Below are positions 18,075-25,566 of a stretch of DNA of 64,000 bases, piece by piece (the stretch's first letter is position 1; every line of letters starts with the position of its first letter). Source of the DNA: Planctomycetota bacterium. Lineage in GTDB: Bacteria > Planctomycetota > Phycisphaerae > UBA1845 > UTPLA1. The DNA is taken from NCBI GenBank assembly GCA_015654675.1, contig JAATGM010000051.1:278496-342495 (forward strand), read 5' to 3'. The position numbers and the translations under genes were made by a program. A model generated the notes under the pieces. That model saw only the letters and a program-made list of their open reading frames with translations, ran no database searches and was not told where the DNA came from.

Positions 18075-18890
18075 ATGACTTCGATCTTGAGCGAAGATGT
18101 TGTTCGGCGCGTACGGCACGATCGGCGGGCCTTCAAGCGGCGCGTCGTCGTTCTGCCGGCATACAACGCCGAGTCAACGCTGCGGGCGACCATCGCGGAT
18201 ATCCCGCGCGAGTGGGTTGATGAGATCATTCTGGTCGACGATTGCAGTCCGGATCGCACGGTGGAGATCGCGCGCGAGCTGGGCCTGACCACGATCGCTC
18301 ACAAAGTCAATCGCGGCTACGGAGGCAATCAGAAGACATGCTACGACGCCGCGCTCGCGAGTGGGGCGGACGTCATCTTCATGTTGCATCCCGACTATCA
18401 GTATGACGGGCGGTTGATTCCGGCGTTTCTCAATGTGCTGGAACTAGGAGTGTGCGACGTCATGCTGGGATCGCGCGTGCGGACGCGGCGCGAGACGCTG
18501 GCCGGCGGCATGCCGATCTGGAAGTATTTCAGCAATCGTATGCTGACGTTGGTTGAGAACGTCGCGTTGGGGCAGAATCTGGGGGACTTTCACTCGGGAT
18601 TTCGCTGTTATACGCGCGAGGTCATCGAGACACTTCCGTACCATCGCTTCAGCGACGATTTTGTATTTGATTCACAATTCCTGGCGGCCGCCGCGCACTT
18701 TGGCTTCAAGATTGGCGATGCGCCGATGCCGTGCCGCTACTTCGCCGAGGCGAGCAGCATCAATTTCCGGCGAAGCACGACTTACGGCCTACGGACGCTG
18801 TGGACAATCGCACAGTACAATCTACAGCGGTCGGGGCTCGGGCGATTCGCGATTTTTGAACCGGTCACCGGCCGGCAGGGCAGATCGTAA
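18075..18890 (+). CDS. Family 2 glycosyltransferase (dolichol-phosphate-mannose synthase-like)
   Basis: A 271-residue GT-A fold enzyme. The nucleotide-sugar site is visible as [17 protein letters not shown] (about residues 24-40) and [12 protein letters not shown] (51-62). The metal-binding acidic segment is MLHPDYQYD (103-111), and the acceptor-side region [26 protein letters not shown] follows (positions about 132-157). No C-terminal membrane helices are present, unlike the larger DPMS/GtrB proteins, so it is likely soluble or peripherally bound. It would transfer a sugar to a lipid carrier or a cell-surface glycan. It is divergent from the HEAT gene, with 146 bases between. Confidence 0.85.
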   Translation: MTSILSEDVVRRVRHDRRAFKRRVVVLPAYNAESTLRATIADIPREWVDEIILVDDCSPDRTVEIARELGLTTIAHKVNRGYGGNQKTCYDAALASGADVIFMLHPDYQYDGRLIPAFLNVLELGVCDVMLGSRVRTRRETLAGGMPIWKYFSNRMLTLVENVALGQNLGDFHSGFRCYTREVIETLPYHRFSDDFVFDSQFLAAAAHFGFKIGDAPMPCRYFAEASSINFRRSTTYGLRTLWTIAQYNLQRSGLGRFAIFEPVTGRQGRS

Positions 18891-18958
18891 GCGGGGCCTC
18901 TTCTTCAATGTGTAGTGCTCGCACAATGCTGTCGTAGAATGTGATAGATGGGGTCGAA

Positions 18959-20974
18959 ATGAGGGAATTGCTTGTGATATCAAGAATCGTTGCCGGGACC
19001 CGCTGCGTCGTCTTAACGTGCTCGATCGCTCTTGCCGTCTCGGCATTGAATGAACGCGCTGCGAACGCGGGCCCGATCGCCGTCGCGGGCGCGGACAGAG
19101 CTACCTTTTCGAACGAGCAGGTGATCCCGGCCGCGCGACTGGGCATTCACCTGGTGGACCAGCCGCAACCGAGGGGAGCGGGTATTCGACTCATCGCCAC
19201 CGGACCGAGTCCGCGCGAGATCCGGGCGAGGATTCTGGCGAACATCAATGCGGCGGATACGACCAACGCCGATCAACTCTGGCTGGGCGGCGGGCTGGGC
19301 CTAAACCTCACCGGCGCGGGCCTGACGGTCGGCATTTGGGACGGCGGTTCCATCCTGGCGACGCACCAGGAATTGACGGGGCGCATCAGCGTGATCGACG
19401 CGGTCGGGCTTTCCAGTCATGCAACGCACGTGGCCGGTACGATCGGCGCGACGGGCGTCAATCTGCTCGCGCGCGGGATGGGGAGCGGGTTGCTGATTCG
19501 CAGCCGCGACTTCGATGACGACGTGGCCGAGATGGCAACGGACGCGGGGCTGATCAATTTGTCGAATCACTCGTATTCGTTCGTGCGTGGGTGGACGCAA
19601 GCCATCGGTTGGGGCATCGGGCCGGTCGACACGTGGTTCGCCGATCGATCGATCGACTCAGTCGAGGACTCGGAGTTCGGGAAGTATGAGGAATATACGC
19701 AGGCGCTCGACCAGGTCCTCGCGGACAATCCGAATCTGCTGAGCGTCTGGGCGGCCGCCAACGATCGCGGTGAGGCCTACTCCAATGCTCACGCAACCAA
19801 TGAATACATGACTTATCTGACGAGCGATCCGGGCGGCGTCGGCTTTACGACGGCGGGTTTTTATCTGGTGCCGAACAGCGGTGTGACCACGGCGCCTCCG
19901 CCGGACGGGAACGCGGGCACCGGCTTCGATTGCCTCCCGAATACGCAGGTCGCAAAGAACGGGCTAGTTGTCGGGGCCATCCAGGACGTTACGAATGACC
20001 CCTACACCTCGGGCGACATTTTGCTGGCCAGTTTTTCCGATACCGGCCCGACGGATGACGGACGTGTGAAGCCGGACGTGGTCGGAAATGGAATCGGACT
20101 GACCTCGTCGGTCGCGAGCGGCAATGCCGACTACGCGTCCTTCAGCGGGACCTCAATGGCATCGCCCAACGTGTGCGGAACGGCGGCGCTGCTGGTGGAG
20201 CACTATCGCAATCGAGCCGGTTCCCTGCCGGCCAGCGCGACGACCAAGGCGTTGCTGATTCACACCGCGTTCGATGCCGGCAACACCGGACCGGATTACC
20301 GATTCGGCTGGGGGCTGGTGGATGCCGCGGCTGCAGCTCGGTTTTTGAATGATGCGCTCAGCGCGTTTCCCAATGTGAACCGAATCGTGACGGCGACCTA
20401 TGCCGGTTCCACGCAGTCGATCAATGTCTTCGCGAGCGGAGTTGGCCCGCTCAAGGCCACGCTCGTCTGGACCGACCCGCCGCCGATCAGCGTGCCCGGA
20501 CTTGCGCTGGATGATTCGACGCCGGTCCTCGTCAATGATCTCGATCTGACTGTCGTCGGCCCGGGAGGCACGACGACTTTCTTTTCGTGGACGCTCGACC
20601 CAGCCAATCCTTCGATTGCGGCCGTGCGGACGACTCGGAACTCGGTCGATAACGTTGAACAGGTGCTGATTGATGCGCCGCTGGCGGGCAATTACTCCGT
20701 GCGAGTCAGTCACACGGGCGGCGTGACGTCGCAGGCCTACACGCTGCTGGTCAGTGTCGATCACGGTTGTTCGACGTGCCCGGGCGATGTCGATGGCAAC
20801 AACACTGCCGACGGCCGAGACGTGCGACTCTTCGCGACCTGCGTCGTCGGCGGCGGCACTGCGGGGCAGCGGGCTTGCGCCGACATGAATGGGGACGGCG
20901 CAGTTAATGCTGCTGACGCGCCGCTGCTTGTGCAACGACTGATCGCAAGCCCGGGCCTGCTCGCCTGCCCGTAA
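18959..20974 (+). CDS. Secreted subtilisin-like (S8) protease with C-terminal dockerin-like repeats
   Basis: From the ATG at 18959 the protein has 671 residues, with a signal peptide (VVLTCSIALAVSAL...ANA). The S8 catalytic triad is complete: Asp128 in VGIWDGGS, His154 in SSHATHVAGT and Ser399 in SGTSMASPN, with the oxyanion Asn near 268 (AAANDRG). After the protease comes a beta-rich P-domain-like region (ATLVWTDPPPISV, NDLDLTVVGPGG). The last 65 residues carry two calcium-loop repeats, DVDGNNTADGRDVRLF and DMNGDGAVNAADAPLL, flanked by Cys: a dockerin-like module also seen in the sulfatase and in the protein at 24020. It is probably exported and anchored or assembled outside the cell. Confidence 0.9.
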   Translation: MRELLVISRIVAGTRCVVLTCSIALAVSALNERAANAGPIAVAGADRATFSNEQVIPAARLGIHLVDQPQPRGAGIRLIATGPSPREIRARILANINAADTTNADQLWLGGGLGLNLTGAGLTVGIWDGGSILATHQELTGRISVIDAVGLSSHATHVAGTIGATGVNLLARGMGSGLLIRSRDFDDDVAEMATDAGLINLSNHSYSFVRGWTQAIGWGIGPVDTWFADRSIDSVEDSEFGKYEEYTQALDQVLADNPNLLSVWAAANDRGEAYSNAHATNEYMTYLTSDPGGVGFTTAGFYLVPNSGVTTAPPPDGNAGTGFDCLPNTQVAKNGLVVGAIQDVTNDPYTSGDILLASFSDTGPTDDGRVKPDVVGNGIGLTSSVASGNADYASFSGTSMASPNVCGTAALLVEHYRNRAGSLPASATTKALLIHTAFDAGNTGPDYRFGWGLVDAAAAARFLNDALSAFPNVNRIVTATYAGSTQSINVFASGVGPLKATLVWTDPPPISVPGLALDDSTPVLVNDLDLTVVGPGGTTTFFSWTLDPANPSIAAVRTTRNSVDNVEQVLIDAPLAGNYSVRVSHTGGVTSQAYTLLVSVDHGCSTCPGDVDGNNTADGRDVRLFATCVVGGGTAGQRACADMNGDGAVNAADAPLLVQRLIASPGLLACP

Positions 20975-20984
20975 CGCATCCGTC

Positions 20985-21686
20985 TTATTTCGTGCCGAAG
21001 TTGACCTTCGGGGCTTCCTTCGACGCCGGCGCGGCTTCGAAGTAGTCGGCCGCTTTCACGCCGGCAAACCCGGCGAAGAGGCGACCCGGGAAGCCGTTGA
21101 CGTAGCTGTTGAGCATTCGCACCGTGTCGTTGTATCGCGTGCGTTCGACGCTGACCCGGTTCTCCGTGCCCTCCAGCGTGTCTTGAAGTTTGAGGAACGA
21201 CTCATTGGCCTTGAGTTGCGGATACTGCTCCTGCAGGACGAGCAAGCGCGAGAGCAGCCCTTCCAGTTGATTGGCCGACTTCAACTTGTCGGACTGCGTA
21301 GCGCCGGGCTGGAAATACTTGGTTCGCGCCTCGGCGATCGCCGTGAACAGATCGCTTTCGTGCTTGGCGTAGCCCTTGACGGTTTCGACCAGATTCGGGA
21401 TCAGGTCGTAGCGCCGCTGAAGCTGCGTCTCGACCTGGCCCCAGGCGCTCTTCACGCCTTCGTTGAGCCCGATCGCGCGGTTGTAGCCGCTCATGGCGCA
21501 GCCGCCGCCGATCACGCCCACGGCGAGCAATACCAGCAGGAAAACAAGAATGCCTTTTGATGCGCTCATGGATGAACCTCCGCTCGTTGTTACAGCCGAC
21601 TGCGTGAGATCGGCGCCGCACCGGGCGCAGAATTTCGCAGCGACGTCATTTTCGACTCCGCATTTCAGACAAGCTTTACCAGCCAC
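20985..21686 (-). CDS. lemA: LemA family protein with N-terminal zinc ribbon
   Basis: A 233-residue protein starting at GTG 21686, fixed by a perfect AGGAGGT seven bases upstream. It begins with a small zinc ribbon (Cys 6, 9, 20 and 23: ACLKCG...FCARCG). A transmembrane helix follows (GILVFLLVLLAVGVIGGG), then the LemA domain, a helical bundle: VKSAWGQVETQLQRRYDLIPNLVETVKGYAKHE, then LLVLQEQYPQLKANESFLKLQDTLEGTENRVSVERTRYND (here in fragments). The N-terminal zinc ribbon is an addition to the usual LemA layout. LemA proteins are often encoded beside TPM-domain proteins, as here; their role is still poorly defined. The gene overlaps the TPM gene by 11 bases and is last in a three-gene coupled operon. 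Confidence 0.88.
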   Translation of the reverse strand: MAGKACLKCGVENDVAAKFCARCGADLTQSAVTTSGGSSMSASKGILVFLLVLLAVGVIGGGCAMSGYNRAIGLNEGVKSAWGQVETQLQRRYDLIPNLVETVKGYAKHESDLFTAIAEARTKYFQPGATQSDKLKSANQLEGLLSRLLVLQEQYPQLKANESFLKLQDTLEGTENRVSVERTRYNDTVRMLNSYVNGFPGRLFAGFAGVKAADYFEAAPASKEAPKVNFGTK

Positions 21687-22497
21687 CGCTCGCACCTCCT
21701 CCCCCGAAAGATCCACCGCCCCCGCCGCCAAACGATCCGCCGCCCCATCCACCGCCTCCGCCGCCGCCCCAGCTTCCGCTGGTCCAGCCGCGCGATCTTC
21801 CCGATGAGCCGCTCATCATGTTGCCCAGGATGACGCCTTCCCAGAATCCACCCCGGCGACGTCCGTAGCCGGGTCCGCCGCGATTGTTCCGCGACAGGAC
21901 AATGAGCACGATGATGATGATCAGAAACACGATAAGTATGGCAGCTGGGCTGTTCTTCCCGCGCGGCCGAATCGGCGCGGCCAGTCCGGAGACCGTGACG
22001 CCATATTCCTGGGCGACCTTGTTCGCGACGGCCACGGTCGCTTCGTAGATCCCCGTGCTGTAATCGCCGCGACGGAAATTGGGGATAAAGTAGTCGCGGC
22101 CGACCGTACCGCACCAACTGTCGGGCATCGCGCCTTCCAGCCCATAGCCCACCTCGATCCGGTATTTCCGATCGCCGGTGGAGACGCAGATCAGGACGCC
22201 GTTGTCCTTGCCCTTCTGACCGAGCTTCCAATGCTTCATCAGCTCGATGGTGAACATGTCGATCGGCAGGCCATCGAGACTCTTGACCGTCAGGACGATC
22301 ACCTGGGCGGTGGTCTTCTGCTCCAGTTCCGTGAGCCAGCCGTCGATTTTCGTCGATACATCGGGCCTGATGATGTTCGCGTAGTCGGCCACGTGCGTGG
22401 TGGGCTGCGGAAGATTGGGCGCAGCGTCGGCGGACTGGCCGAATGAGACCAGCAACAGACACAGCGGCAACGCAAACCATCGGGGCATCCAACTCAT
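21676..22497 (-). CDS. TPM-domain (YgcG-like) membrane protein
   Basis: A 273-residue protein with a signal peptide (LPLCLLLVSFGQSADA). It continues with a TPM domain: VADYANIIRPDVSTKIDGWLTELEQKT, VIVLTVKSLDGLPIDMF, DNGVLICVSTGDRKYRIEVGYGLEG (given in pieces), and RGDYSTGIYEATVAVANKV. A transmembrane helix (AAILIVFLIIIIVLIVLS) and a long glycine/serine-rich tail (GGGGGGGW, GGGSFGGGG) follow, as in the YgcG group. TPM domains are extracytoplasmic and have been linked to phosphatase activity in plants (TLP18.3) and to respiratory or photosystem maintenance; in bacteria their role is unclear. It is coupled by ATGA to the gene upstream and overlaps lemA downstream. Confidence 0.88.
   Translation of the reverse strand: MSWMPRWFALPLCLLLVSFGQSADAAPNLPQPTTHVADYANIIRPDVSTKIDGWLTELEQKTTAQVIVLTVKSLDGLPIDMFTIELMKHWKLGQKGKDNGVLICVSTGDRKYRIEVGYGLEGAMPDSWCGTVGRDYFIPNFRRGDYSTGIYEATVAVANKVAQEYGVTVSGLAAPIRPRGKNSPAAILIVFLIIIIVLIVLSRNNRGGPGYGRRRGGFWEGVILGNMMSGSSGRSRGWTSGSWGGGGGGGWGGGSFGGGGGGSFGGGGASGGW
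21694..21700 (-). promoter_or_regulatory. Perfect Shine-Dalgarno site that fixes the lemA start
   Basis: On the minus strand AGGAGGT lies seven bases before the GTG at 21686, inside the end of the TPM coding region. It selects this GTG over the longer in-frame ATG at 21752 and marks re-initiation within the operon. Confidence 0.75.
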
Positions 22498-23234
22498 TGT
22501 TCAGGGGCCATTTCGTCGCTGAGCGCGGCCAGCCGCTCCAAATCGCCGTAGAGGGACTTGAACTCGTCCCAGTCGTGGATCATTTTGTCAGTGACGGCCT
22601 CGCGTACGCCGGGCAAGTCGCAGCCGGTTCGTTCACGAATCGCGGCGAGGACATGGGCGCGCGACATCGGCTCTGTCCGGCCGCGTAGCCAAAGAAGTCC
22701 GCGCAGGGCCCGGAAAAGGCGATCGCCCATTGACTCGACGACCTCGGACAATATGCCCTCGCGGCCGGACGAATAGAGCACTCCCTGCCGCAGGTCGAGC
22801 AACATCTGCTTAAATCTCCGCTCGATCTGAAGACGAAGGTGCTCGGATTCGATCTCGATATGTTCAAAGTGATCGCGGCCGCAAACGGTGGTATGGAATT
22901 GCATGACTTCCAGCAATTCGAGGGCGAAGGTGTCGCGCGAGCGCTCGATCGATTCGGGCGTCATGATGAGCGGCGCAGCGATATCGAGGCGGGCCAAACG
23001 CGGCCCGTGCTCAGCAAGGTCGGCCAAGCGGTCGAGGTTGATGCGATCGAGGACGGCGATCGACGTCAGGCGTCCCGCCGGGCCATCGTAATCCGCCGAG
23101 ACGCTCGAGCCGAAGATGGTAAGTCCGAGCAGACTCGGGCCGGCCAAAGGCGTCAGGAGTCCGGCGAGTTCGGCCGCTGCGTCGCGGCGTTCGGCTCGCA
23201 CGCCGGTGAGATGTAGGTGCGTCGCGGTCGTCAT
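22494..23234 (-). CDS. Unrecognised protein in the TPM/LemA operon, possibly nucleotidyltransferase-like
   Basis: A 246-residue soluble protein from the ATG at 23234. The segment LLGLTIFGSSVSADYDGPAGRLTSIAVLD resembles, in outline, the beta-strand/GS...D start of a minimal nucleotidyltransferase, but the second acidic motif is not clear. The rest is helical (LQIERRFKQMLLDLRQGVLYSS, GDRLFRALRGLLWLRG). LDIAAPLIMTPESIERSRDTFALELLEVMQ may be the strand-helix region that follows. Its stop overlaps the TPM start (ATGA), so it is the first gene of a tightly coupled TPM-LemA operon and presumably works with them. The upstream start at 23285 is less likely. Confidence 0.7.
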   Translation of the reverse strand: MTTATHLHLTGVRAERRDAAAELAGLLTPLAGPSLLGLTIFGSSVSADYDGPAGRLTSIAVLDRINLDRLADLAEHGPRLARLDIAAPLIMTPESIERSRDTFALELLEVMQFHTTVCGRDHFEHIEIESEHLRLQIERRFKQMLLDLRQGVLYSSGREGILSEVVESMGDRLFRALRGLLWLRGRTEPMSRAHVLAAIRERTGCDLPGVREAVTDKMIHDWDEFKSLYGDLERLAALSDEMAPEQ

Positions 23235-23353
23235 CGATCCTCGATCCGTGTGTGCAAGATAGGCGGCAGCGCTGTCGCCGCCCAATATAAACCCGCGCGG
23301 GGTTTGTAGCAGCCCCGCATTGATTGCCCCGGCGGGTGCGGGAGAATGGTGTT

Positions 23354-23536
23354 ATGCAGGCGGAAGGGGCCTATATCTGTGGGTCTTGCGGCGAGCAGAT
23401 CGTTGTTCCGCTCGATCCAAGCGGCGGCGAAGAGCAGGAATACGTGGAGGATTGCCCGGTCTGCTGCCGGGCAAACGTCATCCACGTCGAGTTTTCCGGT
23501 CGCGACGAACCGCGCGTCTGGGCTGAGGCGGAATAG
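23354..23536 (+). CDS. CPXCG-motif cysteine-rich small protein
   Basis: A 60-residue acidic protein from the ATG at 23354. It has CGSCGEQI early and CPVCCRANVIHVEF later, fitting the small CPXCG zinc-binding family of unknown function. DPSGGEEQEYVEDCPVCC is the family's typical linker, with an acidic run before the second pair. It is divergent from the TPM/LemA operon and lies 77 bases before the tRNA gene, on the same strand. Confidence 0.8.
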   Translation: MQAEGAYICGSCGEQIVVPLDPSGGEEQEYVEDCPVCCRANVIHVEFSGRDEPRVWAEAE

Positions 23537-23555
23537 CCGAAGCCGAGGGGCAGGG

Positions 23556-23584
23556 TTGACGATTACCCTGTCGGGTGATAGAAA
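23556..23584 (+). promoter_or_regulatory. Probable promoter of tRNA-Gly
   Basis: TTGACG (23556-23561), a 17-base spacer, then TAGAAA (23579-23584). Transcription would start near 23591, about 20 bases before the tRNA 5' end. The match is five of six at -35 and four of six at -10. Confidence 0.5.
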
Positions 23585-23613
23585 ATTCGGGCCGGCGTGA
23601 TGGCCGGCGATGT

Positions 23614-23685
23614 GCGGGTGTAGCTCAGTGGTAGAGCGTCACGTTGCCAACGTGAATGTCGTGGGTTCGAATCCCATCACCCGCT
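23614..23685 (+). tRNA. tRNA-Gly (anticodon GCC)
   Basis: A complete cloverleaf can be drawn. The acceptor GCGGGTG (23614-23620) pairs with CACCCGC (23678-23684). The D-arm is GCTC...GAGC, and the anticodon stem TCACG/CGTGA encloses loop TTGCCAA with anticodon GCC at 23646-23648. The T-arm is GTGGG-TTCGAAT-CCCAT (approximately). The discriminator base is T, as usual for bacterial tRNA-Gly. The 3' CCA is not encoded and would be added after transcription. It reads GGC and GGU codons. Confidence 0.95.
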
Positions 23686-23750
23686 GTTCCCAGGAAACAA
23701 CTTCCGCGATTTCCGGCCCTCGTCGGGACGGCTGATCTTCTGGATTGCGC

Positions 23751-23817
23751 AAAAAAAGAGGGCGGACCGGCACACTCAACGGTCCGCCCAGAGATGTCCG
23801 CCATTGCAGCGGACACT
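23751..23817 (-). ncRNA. Candidate small RNA with two hairpins and an intrinsic terminator
   Basis: On the minus strand, an RNA starting near 23817 would fold into hairpin 1 (TGTCCGC/GCGGACA, 23795-23815, loop of 7). Hairpin 2 is GGGCGGACCG/CGGTCCGCCC (23760-23789, 10 perfect base pairs, loop of 10), followed by TC and seven T residues (23751-23757), a textbook rho-independent terminator. A consensus-like promoter lies immediately upstream. No minus-strand ORF precedes it, so the terminator does not belong to a protein gene. The 5' arm of hairpin 1 (GTCCGC) could also pair with the GCGGAC of hairpin 2, so alternative folds are possible. It is convergent with the tRNA-Gly gene. No known RNA family was recognised. 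Confidence 0.55.
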
Positions 23818-23820
23818 TGG

Positions 23821-23851
23821 ATTGTAGCGTGGCGCGCCGCCGGTGTGTCAA
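23821..23851 (-). promoter_or_regulatory. Consensus-like promoter for the candidate small RNA
   Basis: On the minus strand TTGACA (23846-23851, perfect -35) and TACAAT (23821-23826, five of six at -10) are separated by 19 bases, slightly longer than ideal. The predicted start falls three to four bases before hairpin 1 of the candidate RNA. Confidence 0.5.
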
Positions 23852-24019
23852 CGATCGTTTTGAGAATCGTCTTCCTGGTGGTTCATCTCAATTCATCTGG
23901 AATTCACACGCGCTGGGGTGCCCCATTTGCAAGCGAGCGCGTCCGGTGGGTAGATTACGAGTCTGGCCGCATCCAGGGCGAGCACATCCTTTCGGCAGGC
24001 CAGGCGCGGAGGGTCCACA

Positions 24020-24844
24020 ATGCCCAAGCGTTTTCTCATTCTGGTCATCGCAGCGCTATCGTCCGTTGCGCGGGGGCAGTCGATCAATCTGGATGTCGGC
24101 CCGCCGGCAGCTCAGCCGCCGGCGAGCTATGCCGCGGCGGGATTGTCAGGGTACTGGAACAGCACGACGGCCGAGCAGAACTCGTACACGTATGACCTGC
24201 GGACGCTGGATGGAACGATCACGCCGGTTTACGTCTGGCAGTATGGCGGGACGGAACTGCGCAATGACGACGACCCGGCCACCACCGGCAACGATCAGTT
24301 GTTGATGGATCATTGCCTGATCACCTACACGCCGAACCTGGAAACCTGCCTGTTTTTCTTCAATCTTGAGCCGGGCGATTACGAAGTGTTGCTGTACGCG
24401 TGGATGCCGAATCATCCGTCCATTCTCAGTTATGCGAGCTGTGACGAAGAGCCGGGACGGCCGCACTCAAGCATTGGCGGGGCCTGGCCGGGCGGACAAG
24501 TTCAGGGTGTGACCTACTCGCGGCATTACGCGACGGTGAGCGATCCGCAATTTCGTCTGCGCGTTCATTCCGGGATCGTTCCAGGGGCCGATCCTGCGCT
24601 CGGAGCGGCGTGCAACGGCGCCCAGGTTCGCAAGCTGCCGAACAAATCGGCGGGCGACATGAACTGCGACGGCAAGGTGAACGGGGCGGACATCGCTCCG
24701 TTCATTCAGGTGCTGCTGAATCGTCCCGCGTATTACGCCGCACAGCCGGCGTGTCGTTATGACAATGCCGACCTTTCGGGCGACGGGGTTGTCTCGGCCG
24801 CTGATATTCCGCTGTTTGTCAGTCAGCTATTGACGGCTGCGTGA
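24020..24844 (+). CDS. Secreted protein of unknown function with dockerin-like C-terminus
   Basis: A 274-residue protein with a signal peptide (RFLILVIAALSSVARG). The central part is beta-rich and not recognised (LSGYWNSTTAEQNSYTYDLR, LFFFNLEPGDYEVLLYAWMP). It resembles the lectin-like or carbohydrate-binding domains often found before dockerins, but this is a guess. The C-terminus has two calcium-loop-like repeats, DMNCDGKVNGADIAPFIQVLL and DLSGDGVVSAADIPLFVSQLL (given with the second shortened by two residues of context). Its stop overlaps the stop of the leftward pgl gene by 22 bases, so the two are convergent and overlapping. Confidence 0.75.
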   Translation: MPKRFLILVIAALSSVARGQSINLDVGPPAAQPPASYAAAGLSGYWNSTTAEQNSYTYDLRTLDGTITPVYVWQYGGTELRNDDDPATTGNDQLLMDHCLITYTPNLETCLFFFNLEPGDYEVLLYAWMPNHPSILSYASCDEEPGRPHSSIGGAWPGGQVQGVTYSRHYATVSDPQFRLRVHSGIVPGADPALGAACNGAQVRKLPNKSAGDMNCDGKVNGADIAPFIQVLLNRPAYYAAQPACRYDNADLSGDGVVSAADIPLFVSQLLTAA

Positions 24845-25554
24845 GCCGGTCGATCAAGCAACCAGATCAGATTTCCATCATCGGGCTGAATGAGCTGGGC
24901 GGGGAAGCGATTCGGATCGCGCGGGCCCGAAGTCACTTCGCGCACGGCGTCGGCCTTGTCCGCGCCTGAGACGAGAAATGCAACGACGCGGCCGGCGTTC
25001 AGGGCCGGGGCGGTGAGCGTGACGCGCCACAGATCCTGTTCCGGGACGTACACTTCCGCGGCAAGGCGACGCGTTTCGTGGACGACGCTCGTGCCGGGCC
25101 AGAGCGAGGCTGTGTGGGCGTTGTCGCCGAGGCCGAGGAAGATCAAGTCGAATGCGGTCGGGCCGTTATTGAAAAAGTGTTTGAGGTCGGCTTCGCAATC
25201 GGCGGCCGCGGCGGGCGGGGCCAACTCGCCGCGGATGCGATGGATCTGCGCGGTCGGCACGGAGACGTGATTGAGCAGGGCTTCGCGCGTCATGCGAAAG
25301 TTGCTCTTGGCGTGGTCGGGCGGGACGCAGCGTTCGTCGCCCCAGAATACGTGCACGCGAGACCAATCGACGCGGGTCTTAAACGCCGGGGTTGCGAGCA
25401 GTTCGTAGGCGGGCTTGGGGGTGTTGCCGCCGGCCAGCGAGACAGCGAAGCGGCCGCGGGCGGCAATAGCGCGGGCCGACTCGGCGACGAACAACTCGGC
25501 GGCGGCACCGCTGAGGGCCTTCAAGTCTTCCAATACACGGAACTCGGACGGCAT
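24823..25554 (-). CDS. pgl: 6-phosphogluconolactonase
   Basis: A 243-residue enzyme of the NagB/SOL family that hydrolyses 6-phosphogluconolactone to 6-phosphogluconate, the second step of the oxidative pentose phosphate pathway. Visible marks are FAVSLAGGNTPKPAYELLA, VHVFWGDERCVPPDHAKSN with FRMTREALLNHV, and FDLIFLGLGDNAHTASLWPG. The length is typical. It is the last gene of the operon, 12 bases after zwf, which makes its substrate. The convergent dockerin gene overlaps it by 22 bases. Confidence 0.95.
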   Translation of the reverse strand: MPSEFRVLEDLKALSGAAAELFVAESARAIAARGRFAVSLAGGNTPKPAYELLATPAFKTRVDWSRVHVFWGDERCVPPDHAKSNFRMTREALLNHVSVPTAQIHRIRGELAPPAAAADCEADLKHFFNNGPTAFDLIFLGLGDNAHTASLWPGTSVVHETRRLAAEVYVPEQDLWRVTLTAPALNAGRVVAFLVSGADKADAVREVTSGPRDPNRFPAQLIQPDDGNLIWLLDRPAHAAVNS

Positions 25555-25566
25555 GGCGGGCTCGCG

